Below, in pieces: positions 27,762 through 35,323 of a stretch of 53,719 nt of DNA; positions within the stretch are counted from its first letter, which is position 1, and every line of letters starts with the position of its first letter. The translations under genes and the position numbers were made by a program. Source of the DNA: an uncultured Oscillospiraceae bacterium. GTDB taxonomy: Bacteria > Bacillota > Clostridia > Oscillospirales > Acutalibacteraceae. Where the stretch lies: the NCBI GenBank assembly GCA_902492455.1, contig CABULH010000023.1:1-53719 (forward strand), given 5' to 3'. Below the pieces are notes generated by a model. That model was not told the origin of the DNA, searched no databases, and saw nothing but the letters and a program-made list of their open reading frames with translations.

Positions 27762-29573
27762 ATGGAAACCATACGGGTACGGGATTTTGTGCAGCCGGAT
27801 TCGCCGGACGCCGCCGGGGAAATCAACCGGCTGCTGGCCGGTCATCCGAAGGAAGCCCGTTTTGAGCTGGGGGGCGGTGAGTGGCATCTGGATTACCGCC
27901 GGGCGCTACGGCGAAAACTCAGTTTGTCCAATTGCGATCCGGCACCCGTGCGCCAAATCGGCTTGCTGTTGGAACGAATGACAGATGTCCAATTAGACGG
28001 CGGCGGTGCGCGGCTGATCTGCCATGGCCCGCTTATTCCCTTGGCGCTGCTGGGGTGCAGGAATGTCCGCGTAAGCAATATAACCGTGAATTGGGCGATA
28101 CCTATGAGTGCGGAGGGACGGATTGTCGACAGCCAAGGGGATTTTATCGACGTTTTCATCGACACCGCCCTATTCCCCTGCAAGGTGGTAAACGGGCGGC
28201 TGACTTTTGTCGGTGAGGATTGGGAAGAACCGCTGTGGGATTGGGGAAACAACGAATTTGACAGCGACACCCGGACGCTGACCCTTATGGGCGGCGACCG
28301 CTTCCGCAGCGATGCACAGGAGGCGCTGGGAGAGGGGCTGTTCCGCTTTTATGGTGATTTTCACGGTCAAGCCAGGCCGGGGAACCTGCTGGCGCTGCGG
28401 CATACCCCCCGCCGACACAGCGGCTTGTTTGGAGAGGACTGCACCCGGCTGGGTTTCGATAACATCACCTTTCATTCTACCGCCGGATTGGGTGCGCTGA
28501 TGCAATTCTGCGATGGGCTGTATTTTCGCAAGCTTCAGTTCTATCCCGACACGTCCCGGGGCCGTATGCTGGTTTCGGGGCACGACGACGGCATTCATCT
28601 GTCCAACAACCGTGGGGAGGTGACGGTGGAGGATTGCGCCTTCCATGGGCTGATGGACGACGCCATCAACATCCATGGCACCTGTGTACAGGTAATAGAA
28701 TCAACGGATATCCATACGCTGCGTTGCCGGTATATGCATCCTCAGGCTGCCGGGTTTCCTCACTGGGCCAGGTATGGAGACCGCATCTCCCTCATAGATC
28801 ACACCACCATGGAGGGGATTGCTGCACTGACGGCGGTATCCTACCAACTCCTTCATAGGGAGGAGTTCCTGATCACCTTTCGGGAACCGGTTCCCAAGCG
28901 TCTCAAGGCAGGAGACGCCTTGGAAAATTTGTCCAATACAGCGTCTTTTGCCTGCCGGCGGAACATCTTCGGCGGCGGGAGAGCCAGAAGTCTTCTCATC
29001 AGTACCCCCCAGCCGGTGGTGGTAGAGGAGAACATTTTCGATTCCTCCGGCTCCGCCATCCTGCTGGCTGGGGACGCCAACTACTGGTATGAGTCAGGCG
29101 CCTGCAGGGATGTGAGCATTCGGCGGAATGTGTTTAACGACTGTTGCCTGTCATCCTATTATCAATTTGGCGAGGCAGTGGTGACGGTTTATCCGGAGGT
29201 GCCTATGCCGGAACAGGCACCGCCCTTTCACCGCAATATTCGTGTAGAGGATAACCTTTTTTATACGGCGGATTATCCGGTGCTGTATGCCCGCTGCACC
29301 GAAAGCTTATCTTTTCAGCGGAACACCATCGCCCGCAGCCGCCGGCACGAGCCTTGGCATCCCCGTCGCCATATGATCACCGCGGCGTGGTGCCGAAAGG
29401 TAACGGTACATAATAACTGTCTGCTGGGAGATGTGCTGGGAGCAGACGTGGCGGCAGAGCATATGCCGCCGGAGGAGATTGATGCTGATTTGTCGGTGAT
29501 CTGTGCAAAAACTGAGGAAGGAGAGGAGAAGTATGACGGATCTTGTTTATCAAACGATAAAAACAGGTGTTAA
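27762..29573 (+). CDS. Cytoplasmic beta-helix protein, GH110-like
   Basis: 603 residues from ATG 27762, with AAAGGGAG upstream. No signal peptide, unlike its two lipoprotein relatives. The N-terminal half resembles GH110 (ISN-type opening; LDGGGARLICHG near 82; VNWAIPMSAEGRIVDS near 108; VNGRLTFVGEDW near 146). HDDGIHLSN (274-282) and MDDAINIHGT (298-307, Asp299-Asp300) fall where GH110 enzymes carry catalytic acids, and helix turns continue to about 560. GH110 members cleave alpha-1,3-galactose, as in blood group B or alpha-Gal epitopes. It may act on imported oligosaccharides. Specificity unproven. It overlaps the next gene by 41 bases. Confidence 0.78.
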   Translation: METIRVRDFVQPDSPDAAGEINRLLAGHPKEARFELGGGEWHLDYRRALRRKLSLSNCDPAPVRQIGLLLERMTDVQLDGGGARLICHGPLIPLALLGCRNVRVSNITVNWAIPMSAEGRIVDSQGDFIDVFIDTALFPCKVVNGRLTFVGEDWEEPLWDWGNNEFDSDTRTLTLMGGDRFRSDAQEALGEGLFRFYGDFHGQARPGNLLALRHTPRRHSGLFGEDCTRLGFDNITFHSTAGLGALMQFCDGLYFRKLQFYPDTSRGRMLVSGHDDGIHLSNNRGEVTVEDCAFHGLMDDAINIHGTCVQVIESTDIHTLRCRYMHPQAAGFPHWARYGDRISLIDHTTMEGIAALTAVSYQLLHREEFLITFREPVPKRLKAGDALENLSNTASFACRRNIFGGGRARSLLISTPQPVVVEENIFDSSGSAILLAGDANYWYESGACRDVSIRRNVFNDCCLSSYYQFGEAVVTVYPEVPMPEQAPPFHRNIRVEDNLFYTADYPVLYARCTESLSFQRNTIARSRRHEPWHPRRHMITAAWCRKVTVHNNCLLGDVLGADVAAEHMPPEEIDADLSVICAKTEEGEEKYDGSCLSNDKNRC

Positions 29574-31083
29574 GTTTTATACGGAACTTTCATGGCTTCA
29601 GGAAGTCTATGACCGGGCTGAAGCGGTGTGCGCCGTTAACCGGGTGGATTTCGCCGGCAGAGAAGGGCTGATTGAGGGCAGCTATTACCGCCATCTGTGG
29701 CTGGAAACCCAACCGATGGCCGGGGAAATGTACGCCCGGAGGGATGCGGAGGTGGGACTGAACAACCAACTGTTCTTCATAGAGCGTCAGGCGGAAAACG
29801 GACGTTTACCTGGTATGATCAGTCGGCAGCCGGTGGAGGGCCTTCCGGGCATGGTTACCGAACCCGACGGCCTGACCGCTTATTACGGTTGGCTGCAGGG
29901 TTTCTGCCTCGCGTTGCCCGCCTACCTGCTGAGTTATACCATTGGGAGGGATCCGGATTATCTGCAGAGGCTGTACGACTGCTTGAAGCGGTTTGACGAT
30001 TATTTATGGACCTATCGGGACAGTGATGGCGACGGCTGCCTGGAATCCTGGTGCGTTTGGGATACTGGGGAGGACAATTGTTCCCGTTTCTTTGAGGGGA
30101 GTCCGGAGGCTTGGCCCGGAGAAAAGCCACCTATAGGGCTTGGCCGGCTGCCTTATGAATCGATGGATTTCATGGGATATTCCTGTCAGTGCCGCGAGAC
30201 GCTGGCACTTTTATCCCGGGATTTAGGTAACGGGGAGGAGGTGTATTGGAGGCAGCAGACCTGCCGCCTGCGTCAAAAGATCCGCTCCTATCTCTGGGAT
30301 GAGGAGAAGCAGGCCTGCTATGATCGGGATTGTGACAACCGCCGGCTGGACACCCTGCTCCATAACAATTTGCGTGTGATGTACAGCGGCGGCATGGAAC
30401 CGGATATGGCCGATGGCTTTGTACAACGGCATCTGCTCAATCCGGAGGAGTTTTGGACCAAGCTGCCGCTGCCCTCCATCGCCCGAAACGATCCTATGTA
30501 CCGCAACAGCAACGACAACAACTGGAGCGGGCCTCCCCAGGGACTGACCTATCAGCGGGCGGTCCAGGCGCTGATGCGGTATGGCTATCACCGGGAAACC
30601 GTACGGCTGGGGCGGATATGGCTGGAGGTCTGCCGCCAGACCGGTGTGTTCGCCCAGCAGTACGATCCAGAAACCTGGGAGCCCAGTGTCAACTCCCGGG
30701 ACTACGGTCCCTCCGCCTTGGCAGCGCTGGAATACATCAGCCTGCTTTACGGTATTCTCCCCAAGGGGGACCGGTTGATTTGGAGCTGTGCGGACGGTAA
30801 AACCCGCTGTATCACGGAGCAGCGGTGGGGAGATGCGGTATACCGGCTGGAAACAGGCGGTGGGATGCAGGCATATAGGAATGATGAGCCGCTCTTTACC
30901 TGTTCCGCCGGGGTACGGGTGGTTACTGATTTCGACGGCGGCTCACCGGTACTCATTGGGATCGAAAAGGAGCCTGTGCGGGTGCTGTTTACCAGTCCAT
31001 CCGGGACAATTGATGTTCTATTGCCGCCAAATGGGCGGTATCCGGCGGATAGCGGGGAACCCTTAGGCGTGCGCTTATGGTGA
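29533..31083 (+). CDS. MGH1/GH63-like (alpha/alpha)6-barrel glycoside hydrolase
   Basis: 516 residues from ATG 29533, chosen for GAGGAG upstream; a GTG at 29503 is less likely. It overlaps the preceding gene by 41 bases, so translation is probably coupled. The protein resembles the trehalase/GH63/mannosylglycerate-hydrolase (MGH1) clan: DDYLWTYRDSDGDGCLESW near 165-183, WDTGEDNCSRF, and NDNNWSGPPQGLTYQRA near 326-342, followed by DYGPSALAALEY. No signal peptide, so cytoplasmic. Substrate unknown; as last gene of the operon it may act on the imported glycan core. Confidence 0.78.
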   Translation: MTDLVYQTIKTGVKFYTELSWLQEVYDRAEAVCAVNRVDFAGREGLIEGSYYRHLWLETQPMAGEMYARRDAEVGLNNQLFFIERQAENGRLPGMISRQPVEGLPGMVTEPDGLTAYYGWLQGFCLALPAYLLSYTIGRDPDYLQRLYDCLKRFDDYLWTYRDSDGDGCLESWCVWDTGEDNCSRFFEGSPEAWPGEKPPIGLGRLPYESMDFMGYSCQCRETLALLSRDLGNGEEVYWRQQTCRLRQKIRSYLWDEEKQACYDRDCDNRRLDTLLHNNLRVMYSGGMEPDMADGFVQRHLLNPEEFWTKLPLPSIARNDPMYRNSNDNNWSGPPQGLTYQRAVQALMRYGYHRETVRLGRIWLEVCRQTGVFAQQYDPETWEPSVNSRDYGPSALAALEYISLLYGILPKGDRLIWSCADGKTRCITEQRWGDAVYRLETGGGMQAYRNDEPLFTCSAGVRVVTDFDGGSPVLIGIEKEPVRVLFTSPSGTIDVLLPPNGRYPADSGEPLGVRLW

Positions 31084-31221
31084 TGGCGAAAGCCGGATAG
31101 GCAAGCTTGTTCGATGAGGGAGACGATAGGGCCTGCACATAGAGCTGATACTCACTTCGGAGCAAAGCGAGAAGAAGGCAGCGTGATGAATATACAAGCC
31201 GCTGGTTTCCCAAAAAAGAAA

Positions 31222-31254
31222 AGTCTCCGCAAGCCAAAGGAGCTTGCGGAGACT
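31222..31254 (-). terminator. Hairpin terminator, distal
   Basis: 13-bp perfect arms (31222-31234, 31242-31254) around a 7-base loop. Read on the minus strand the stem is followed by a run of T-rich sequence, as in an intrinsic terminator. It could also receive the convergent glycan operon, though less efficiently. Confidence 0.65.
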
Positions 31255-31306
31255 AGGAAGGGCGCCAGAAAATTGCTGCCTACGGTTGAGTGACAAAACA
31301 AAAGCG

Positions 31307-31333
31307 GCCGGCAACTCTTGAAGAATTGCCGGC
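31307..31333 (-). terminator. Hairpin terminator, proximal to the XRE gene
   Basis: GCCGGCAA (31307-31314) pairs with TTGCCGGC (31326-31333), extended by partial pairing in the loop. On the minus strand it is followed by CGCTTTTGTTTTG. Lies about 70 bases past the XRE stop. Confidence 0.55.
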
Positions 31334-31402
31334 TGCAGGTCAGTTTAAGCCGCATAAAAGATTTTTCCTGTATTTTGTTGGTGGGGGTTAAACTCGTGCG
31401 GA

Positions 31403-32494
31403 CTAATCCAGAATATTTAAAATATCCTTAAATTCATCCCTTTCGCGAAATTGATCAAACTCCGAACATGACAGCCATTTATCACGCATAATCTCACAAA
31501 GTGTTCTTATATCTGCTGTTTCGAAATCAATTTTTCTGATCGTAATATTTCCAAGCAACATACTCGAAAAAACTTGTTCTTCCGGTCGTTTGTCAAATGC
31601 TTTGGCAGCTTCCGCTCCGATTTTCAGATGCTTGATAGCTTCTTTACCGTCATTTAATCTTGCATATAATTTTGCAAGATCCAGATGCAGTTTTGCGACT
31701 CCCCATGCATCCGGGGTGACAGTGCTGTCAAATACAAGTTTTTCAAGCTCCCATATTTTTTTAATTGCAATTACAGCTTGTTCATCTGTAATACAGCCGG
31801 AAGCTTCCAGTAACCATATCGAGCTTTTTAACGCTTCATAATCCTGTTTTATTTTATTTCTCAGAAAAGGAAGTTTTTCGTTGTCATTCAGACTCCACCA
31901 CATGTGATTTTCTTTGCAGAATTCAGCCGACGGCAAGGATTCATAAATAGTTCTGCCGATTTCTTTTCTTCCCATTTCACAGTGATTAAATGCCAGTCTT
32001 GCTGCTGCCTCAAGACGAATGTCCTGATCGGGACAATACTTCATTATTCTTTCGCCCAAAGCTGTTATTTCCGCATCATACTTTTCCCTGTTTTCTTTCC
32101 ATTCGGGAATATTGCCGTCATCGTCGCCCGCAACAAACAGCGCATACATCAGTTTATTCAGTAACGTAAAGTTATTCGGATATTCTTCAACACCCTCTCG
32201 CGCAACAGCAATGCAGTCATAAATTTTGCCTTTGCTGATTGCTTCCTGAAAACGTAATAAATATTGTTCAATCTTTTTTCGTTTAATATTCTCATTAACC
32301 CCGAGAAGCCTATCTGCAGTCACGCCGAAAAAATCCGCAATTACGGGAATTAGTTCCATATCCGGATAGCACACGCCGGTTTCCCAACGCGACACCGATT
32401 GATATGAAACACCGAGAATATCCGCTAATTCATCCTGTGTAATATCCCTTTCTTTTCTTAAATACTTTATTGCATTACCAATATTAAGTTTCAT
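31403..32494 (-). CDS. XRE-family regulator with a long helical C-terminal region
   Basis: 363 residues from the ATG at 32494 (AGGAGAG upstream). The helix-turn-helix is at about 5-58 (ITQDELADILGVSYQSVSRW), with the family ending PDMELIPVIADFFGVTADRLLG. Residues about 75-363 are helical and TPR-like, as in peptide- or partner-sensing regulators. The gene is markedly more AT-rich than its neighbours, suggesting acquisition from another genome. It is alone on its strand, downstream of the tRNA terminator, with two terminators of its own. Target unknown; autoregulation is plausible. Confidence 0.85.
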   Translation of the reverse strand: MKLNIGNAIKYLRKERDITQDELADILGVSYQSVSRWETGVCYPDMELIPVIADFFGVTADRLLGVNENIKRKKIEQYLLRFQEAISKGKIYDCIAVAREGVEEYPNNFTLLNKLMYALFVAGDDDGNIPEWKENREKYDAEITALGERIMKYCPDQDIRLEAAARLAFNHCEMGRKEIGRTIYESLPSAEFCKENHMWWSLNDNEKLPFLRNKIKQDYEALKSSIWLLEASGCITDEQAVIAIKKIWELEKLVFDSTVTPDAWGVAKLHLDLAKLYARLNDGKEAIKHLKIGAEAAKAFDKRPEEQVFSSMLLGNITIRKIDFETADIRTLCEIMRDKWLSCSEFDQFRERDEFKDILNILD

Positions 32495-32512
32495 GGTAGC
32501 TCTCCTTCTCAC

Positions 32513-32656
32513 TTTTATTGAAAGCAGCGCTTCTTTCTATTAACAATGTATCCTATTAAAAACATAAATACAACTACGCGATTATAGAGAAAATTTCAAC
32601 AATATAGTGAGAAAATAAAACAAATATATTGTTTCGTTGTTCTCTATCCGTATCAA
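32513..32656. other. AT-rich upstream region of the XRE gene
   Basis: No gene is visible. A 9-bp-armed inverted repeat, AACAATATA (32598-32606) with TATATTGTT (32625-32633), could be an operator for the XRE protein. A TATAAT-like box lies nearby on the minus strand but no -35 with good spacing was identified. Confidence 0.3.
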
Positions 32657-32702
32657 AAAAAGGAAACAATAATTTTCATTAGAAAATTATTGTTTCCTTT
32701 TT
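32657..32702 (-). terminator. 21-bp hairpin terminator of the tRNA-Arg gene
   Basis: Arms 32657-32677 and 32682-32702 match perfectly around ATTA. It lies directly past the tRNA 3' end on the minus strand and runs into T-rich sequence. The length and AT-richness are notable. Confidence 0.75.
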
Positions 32703-32778
32703 GGCGCGCCCGGAGGGATTCGAACCCCCGACCTTTTGGTTCGTAGCCAAACACTCTATCCAACTGAGCTACGAGCGC
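32702..32778 (-). tRNA. tRNA-Arg (anticodon ACG)
   Basis: The acceptor stem GCGCTCG pairs with CGGGCGC. The D arm (TAGCTCAGTTGGATAGAG) and T arm (GGGGGTTCGAATCCC) are regular. The anticodon ACG corresponds to 32742-32744 and decodes CGU/CGC/CGA after inosine modification. The discriminator is G and the CCA end is encoded (32702-32704). It has its own strong hairpin terminator. Confidence 0.95.
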
Positions 32779-32907
32779 TTATTTATATTTTCTGTCCGCT
32801 GAGACAGCATATAGATTATAGACGCTGCCGGTCGGATTGTCAAGAGAAATTTCACAGGAATTTCTGTTTTTTAAAAAGCGTTCTTTATGGCGCTGAAATA
32901 GTGGGGC

Positions 32908-32936
32908 TTGACAAATAAGGTCGATTGGTGTAAGGT
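32908..32936 (+). promoter_or_regulatory. SigA promoter for the riboswitch-thiT transcript
   Basis: TTGACA (32908-32913), 17-base spacer, TAAGGT (32931-32936). It starts transcription about 25-30 bases before the TPP aptamer. Confidence 0.6.
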
Positions 32937-32970
32937 TTTAGCCGACAACCGAATCTGCTTTCACAATACA

Positions 32971-33058
32971 AACAAGGGGTGCTGACGTAAGGTCGGCTGA
33001 GAGGGAGCCCGCGGCTCTAAACCCTGTACCTGATCCGGATAATACCGGCGGAGGGATG
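32971..33058 (+). ncRNA. TPP riboswitch (THI element)
   Basis: The conserved aptamer pieces are all present in order: GGGGTGCT, GGCTGAGAGG, ACCCTGTACCTGATC, CGGATAATACCGGCG and GAGGGA. It binds thiamine pyrophosphate and should repress the downstream transporter gene when TPP is plentiful, probably through the terminator hairpin at 33108-33136. Confidence 0.93.
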
Positions 33059-33107
33059 TTTTCATACTGGTGACCGTGTCGCTGCACGGAAATCCGGCCT
33101 GTTATAC

Positions 33108-33136
33108 AGCCCCTCCACAATGTGGAGGGGCTTTTG
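33108..33136 (+). terminator. Riboswitch expression-platform terminator
   Basis: GCCCCTCCACA pairs with TGTGGAGGGGC and is followed by a run of T. It lies about 50 bases past the aptamer and before the thiT start, as expected for TPP-induced premature termination. Confidence 0.75.
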
Positions 33137-33182
33137 CGTCCCGTGTGTGGAAGGGTGTCGGAAATAAAAGGGAGGCATTCTT

Positions 33183-34298
33183 ATGCAAAAAAGCGCAACT
33201 AATCGCATGACGGCGGTAAGGCTGACGGAAAGTGCCATTATGCTGGCCTTTGCCACTGTGCTGAGTCTGATCAAAATTGTGGATTTGCCCTACGGCGGCA
33301 GCATCACGGCCTGCAGTATGTTGCCCATCCTTATCATCGCTTACCGGTACGGCACCGGCTGGGGATTATTTACCGCAGCGGCGTACAGTTTGCTGCAGCT
33401 GGCCACCGGCATGAGTTCCGTCAGCTACGGTATTGGAATCAGTCCAGCAGCGGCCGCGGCTATCATTCTACTGGATTACATCATTGCCTTTATCGTGCTG
33501 GGACTGGGCGGTGTTTTCCGCAAAGCTTTCCGCAGCCAGGGAAACGCCTTGGCTGCCGGCGCGTTGCTGGCCTGTATTCTGCGGTATATCTGCCATGTGA
33601 TTTCCGGTTGCACCGTTTGGGCTGGTCTCTCCATCCCTAGTCAGGACGCGCTGCTATATTCTCTGGCATACAATGCCACCTATATGGTGCCGGAAACGCT
33701 GATTACGCTGATCGGAGCCGTGTACATCTCCAAAGTTCTGGATTTCCGCGGCGAATCCATCACCCGGACCCAGCCCCAGTCCAAGCGGCCAGATATGGCG
33801 GTGTTCCTGTCCGGCTTGGCCAAAGCAGCTTTGGTTTTTGCAGCGGCATGGGACGTGGTGAAAATTTTTCCGGCACTGCAGAATGCAGATAGCGGAGAAT
33901 TTGACATACAAGGTATCGCCAATGTAGAATGGCTGTCTGTTATTCTGGTGACGGTGATCTGCGTTGCGCTGTCCGTACTGTTCTTTACCCTTTGCCGCCG
34001 AGTACCGGCGGAGGATTCCCGCAGTCTGAAAGGACTGTTCTCCGCGATTCCTTTTGTTGGAGTGGGAGCAGCGGCGGTACTGGCCGGCTTTTTTATCCGC
34101 GATACCCTGAATAAGATCGTTGAAAAGACCACAGAAGCGCTGGAGGAGTTTGAGGGCACCGGAATGGCGGAAGCGGCAAAAGCGATTGCCGATACAGCCG
34201 CCAACTACTGGCTGCAGATCCTGGTTCTGTCCGCCGCCGTTCTCGCTGCGCTGATTCTTGTTTCCATCCGTTATTGCAAAAAGAGAAAAGAGCACTAA
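33183..34298 (+). CDS. thiT: ThiT-type thiamine transporter S component with an extra C-terminal membrane domain
   Basis: 371 residues after AGGGAGG. Residues about 8-185 are a ThiT-type energy-coupling-factor S component: RYICHVISG with His138, and YNATYMVPE with Tyr163, Asn164 and Glu171, match thiamine-binding positions of Lactococcus ThiT. The TPP riboswitch upstream confirms the substrate. ThiT is usually about 180-200 residues; here about 180 more follow, with hydrophobic segments near 210-230, 245-270, 285-305 and 340-360. The addition has no recognised family and may be a regulatory or assembly module. A shared EcfA/EcfT module elsewhere would be needed. Terminator follows directly. 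Confidence 0.88.
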   Translation: MQKSATNRMTAVRLTESAIMLAFATVLSLIKIVDLPYGGSITACSMLPILIIAYRYGTGWGLFTAAAYSLLQLATGMSSVSYGIGISPAAAAAIILLDYIIAFIVLGLGGVFRKAFRSQGNALAAGALLACILRYICHVISGCTVWAGLSIPSQDALLYSLAYNATYMVPETLITLIGAVYISKVLDFRGESITRTQPQSKRPDMAVFLSGLAKAALVFAAAWDVVKIFPALQNADSGEFDIQGIANVEWLSVILVTVICVALSVLFFTLCRRVPAEDSRSLKGLFSAIPFVGVGAAAVLAGFFIRDTLNKIVEKTTEALEEFEGTGMAEAAKAIADTAANYWLQILVLSAAVLAALILVSIRYCKKRKEH

Positions 34299-34309
34299 AA
34301 ATAAGCCTT

Positions 34310-34344
34310 AAAAGACGCTGCGGTTTCATGCCGCAGCGTCTTTT
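34310..34344 (+). terminator. Intrinsic terminator of thiT
   Basis: 14-bp perfect arms (34310-34323, 34331-34344) with a 7-base loop and a clean T-run. Confidence 0.9.
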
Positions 34345-34457
34345 TTCATAGCAGGTGGTATTGCGTGTTGCGGTTTTTTGACGAATATGATAAGGTTATG
34401 ACAATGAATACGAACTGAATTTTTCTCCTGAACAAAAGGCAAGGCAGAGGAACCCTC

Positions 34458-34486
34458 TTCTTTTTTTCGGGCCTTTATGCTATAAT
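34458..34486 (+). promoter_or_regulatory. Extended -10 promoter for rlmB
   Basis: TATAAT (34481-34486) preceded by TGC (extended -10), with a weak -35 TTCTTT (34458-34463) at 17 bases. The coding start is 33 bases downstream. Confidence 0.6.
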
Positions 34487-34518
34487 AAATTATTATCCGA
34501 CAGAATGGGAGAGAGGAC

Positions 34519-35283
34519 ATGGGGGAGACAGAAAACCGGCGGGCGGAAGATATTATTGCAGGCCGCAATGCTGTGATGGAAGCTCTTCGCGCCGACCGGC
34601 CGCTGGACAGTGTGCTGATAGCCAAAGGAGAACGTTCCGGCAGTTTGATGGCGCTGACGGCCAAGTGCCGGGAGCGGGGAATACCGATTAAAGAAGTGGA
34701 CTCCCGCAAGCTGGATGCCCTGTGCGGTCCCAATCATCAAGGAATCGCCGCAGTAGCAGCCTGCCGCGAATACGCGACGCTGGACGATCTGTTTGCTGCG
34801 GCGCAGGAAAAAGGGGAGCCGCCTTTTCTGGTGATCTGCGACGAGTTAGAGGATCCCCATAATCTGGGCGCAGTGGTGCGCACGGCGGAAGCGGCCGGCG
34901 CTCACGGCGTGGTGATTCCCAAGCGGCGGTCAGCGGGACTTACCGCCGCTGTATACAAGGCATCGGCAGGAGCGGTTGAATATCTGCCTGTTGCCCGGGT
35001 TTCCAATATCACCGAGACGATCCGGGAGATGAAAAAACGCGGCGTCTGGGTCTACGGCTTGGATATGGACGGCGGCACATGGTGCCAGACAGATCTCACT
35101 GGCGCCGTTGCTTTGGTAGTGGGTTCGGAGGGAAAAGGGATCAGCCGGCTGGTACGGGAACAATGCGATGGGATACTGTCCTTGCCCATGCATGGCAGCA
35201 TTAATTCTTTGAATGCATCTGTGGCCTGCGGCATTTTACTGTATGAAGCCGCCAGACAGCGGGATGGTATCGCCGCCCGCTGA
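34519..35283 (+). CDS. rlmB: 23S rRNA 2'-O-ribose methyltransferase, TrmH/RlmB type
   Basis: 254 residues. SPOUT-family enzyme that methylates the 2'-hydroxyl of a guanosine in 23S rRNA (G2251 in E. coli RlmB), using S-adenosylmethionine. The substrate-binding N-terminal domain (AEDIIAGRNAVMEAL, residues 9-23) and the three SpoU motifs are present: DPHNLGAVVRTAEAAGAHGV near 112-131, VVGSEGKGISRL near 196-207 and SINSLNASVACGILLYEA near 225-242. Length is normal. The next gene follows after about 40 bases and may be cotranscribed. Confidence 0.93.
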   Translation: MGETENRRAEDIIAGRNAVMEALRADRPLDSVLIAKGERSGSLMALTAKCRERGIPIKEVDSRKLDALCGPNHQGIAAVAACREYATLDDLFAAAQEKGEPPFLVICDELEDPHNLGAVVRTAEAAGAHGVVIPKRRSAGLTAAVYKASAGAVEYLPVARVSNITETIREMKKRGVWVYGLDMDGGTWCQTDLTGAVALVVGSEGKGISRLVREQCDGILSLPMHGSINSLNASVACGILLYEAARQRDGIAAR

Positions 35284-35323
35284 AGAGCGAACGATATAAG
35301 GCAGAGAACCGGAGGGTTTTTCA

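Larger units (their letters stand above)
31084..31402. other. Intergenic region with two minus-strand terminators
   Basis: About 320 bases between the end of the glycan operon and the convergent XRE gene. Apart from the two hairpins at 31222-31254 and 31307-31333 nothing gene-like was found. The mixed composition suggests an insertion boundary. Confidence 0.4.
32779..33182. other. Non-coding interval between tRNA-Arg and thiT
   Basis: About 400 bases containing no gene. The left part holds no recognised feature except a plus-strand promoter; the right half holds the TPP riboswitch and its expression-platform terminator. Confidence 0.6.

Noticed and set aside
32702..32778. A phage or island attachment site at the tRNA-Arg 3' end
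   Set aside because: No second copy of the tRNA 3' end and no integrase gene were found in the window.
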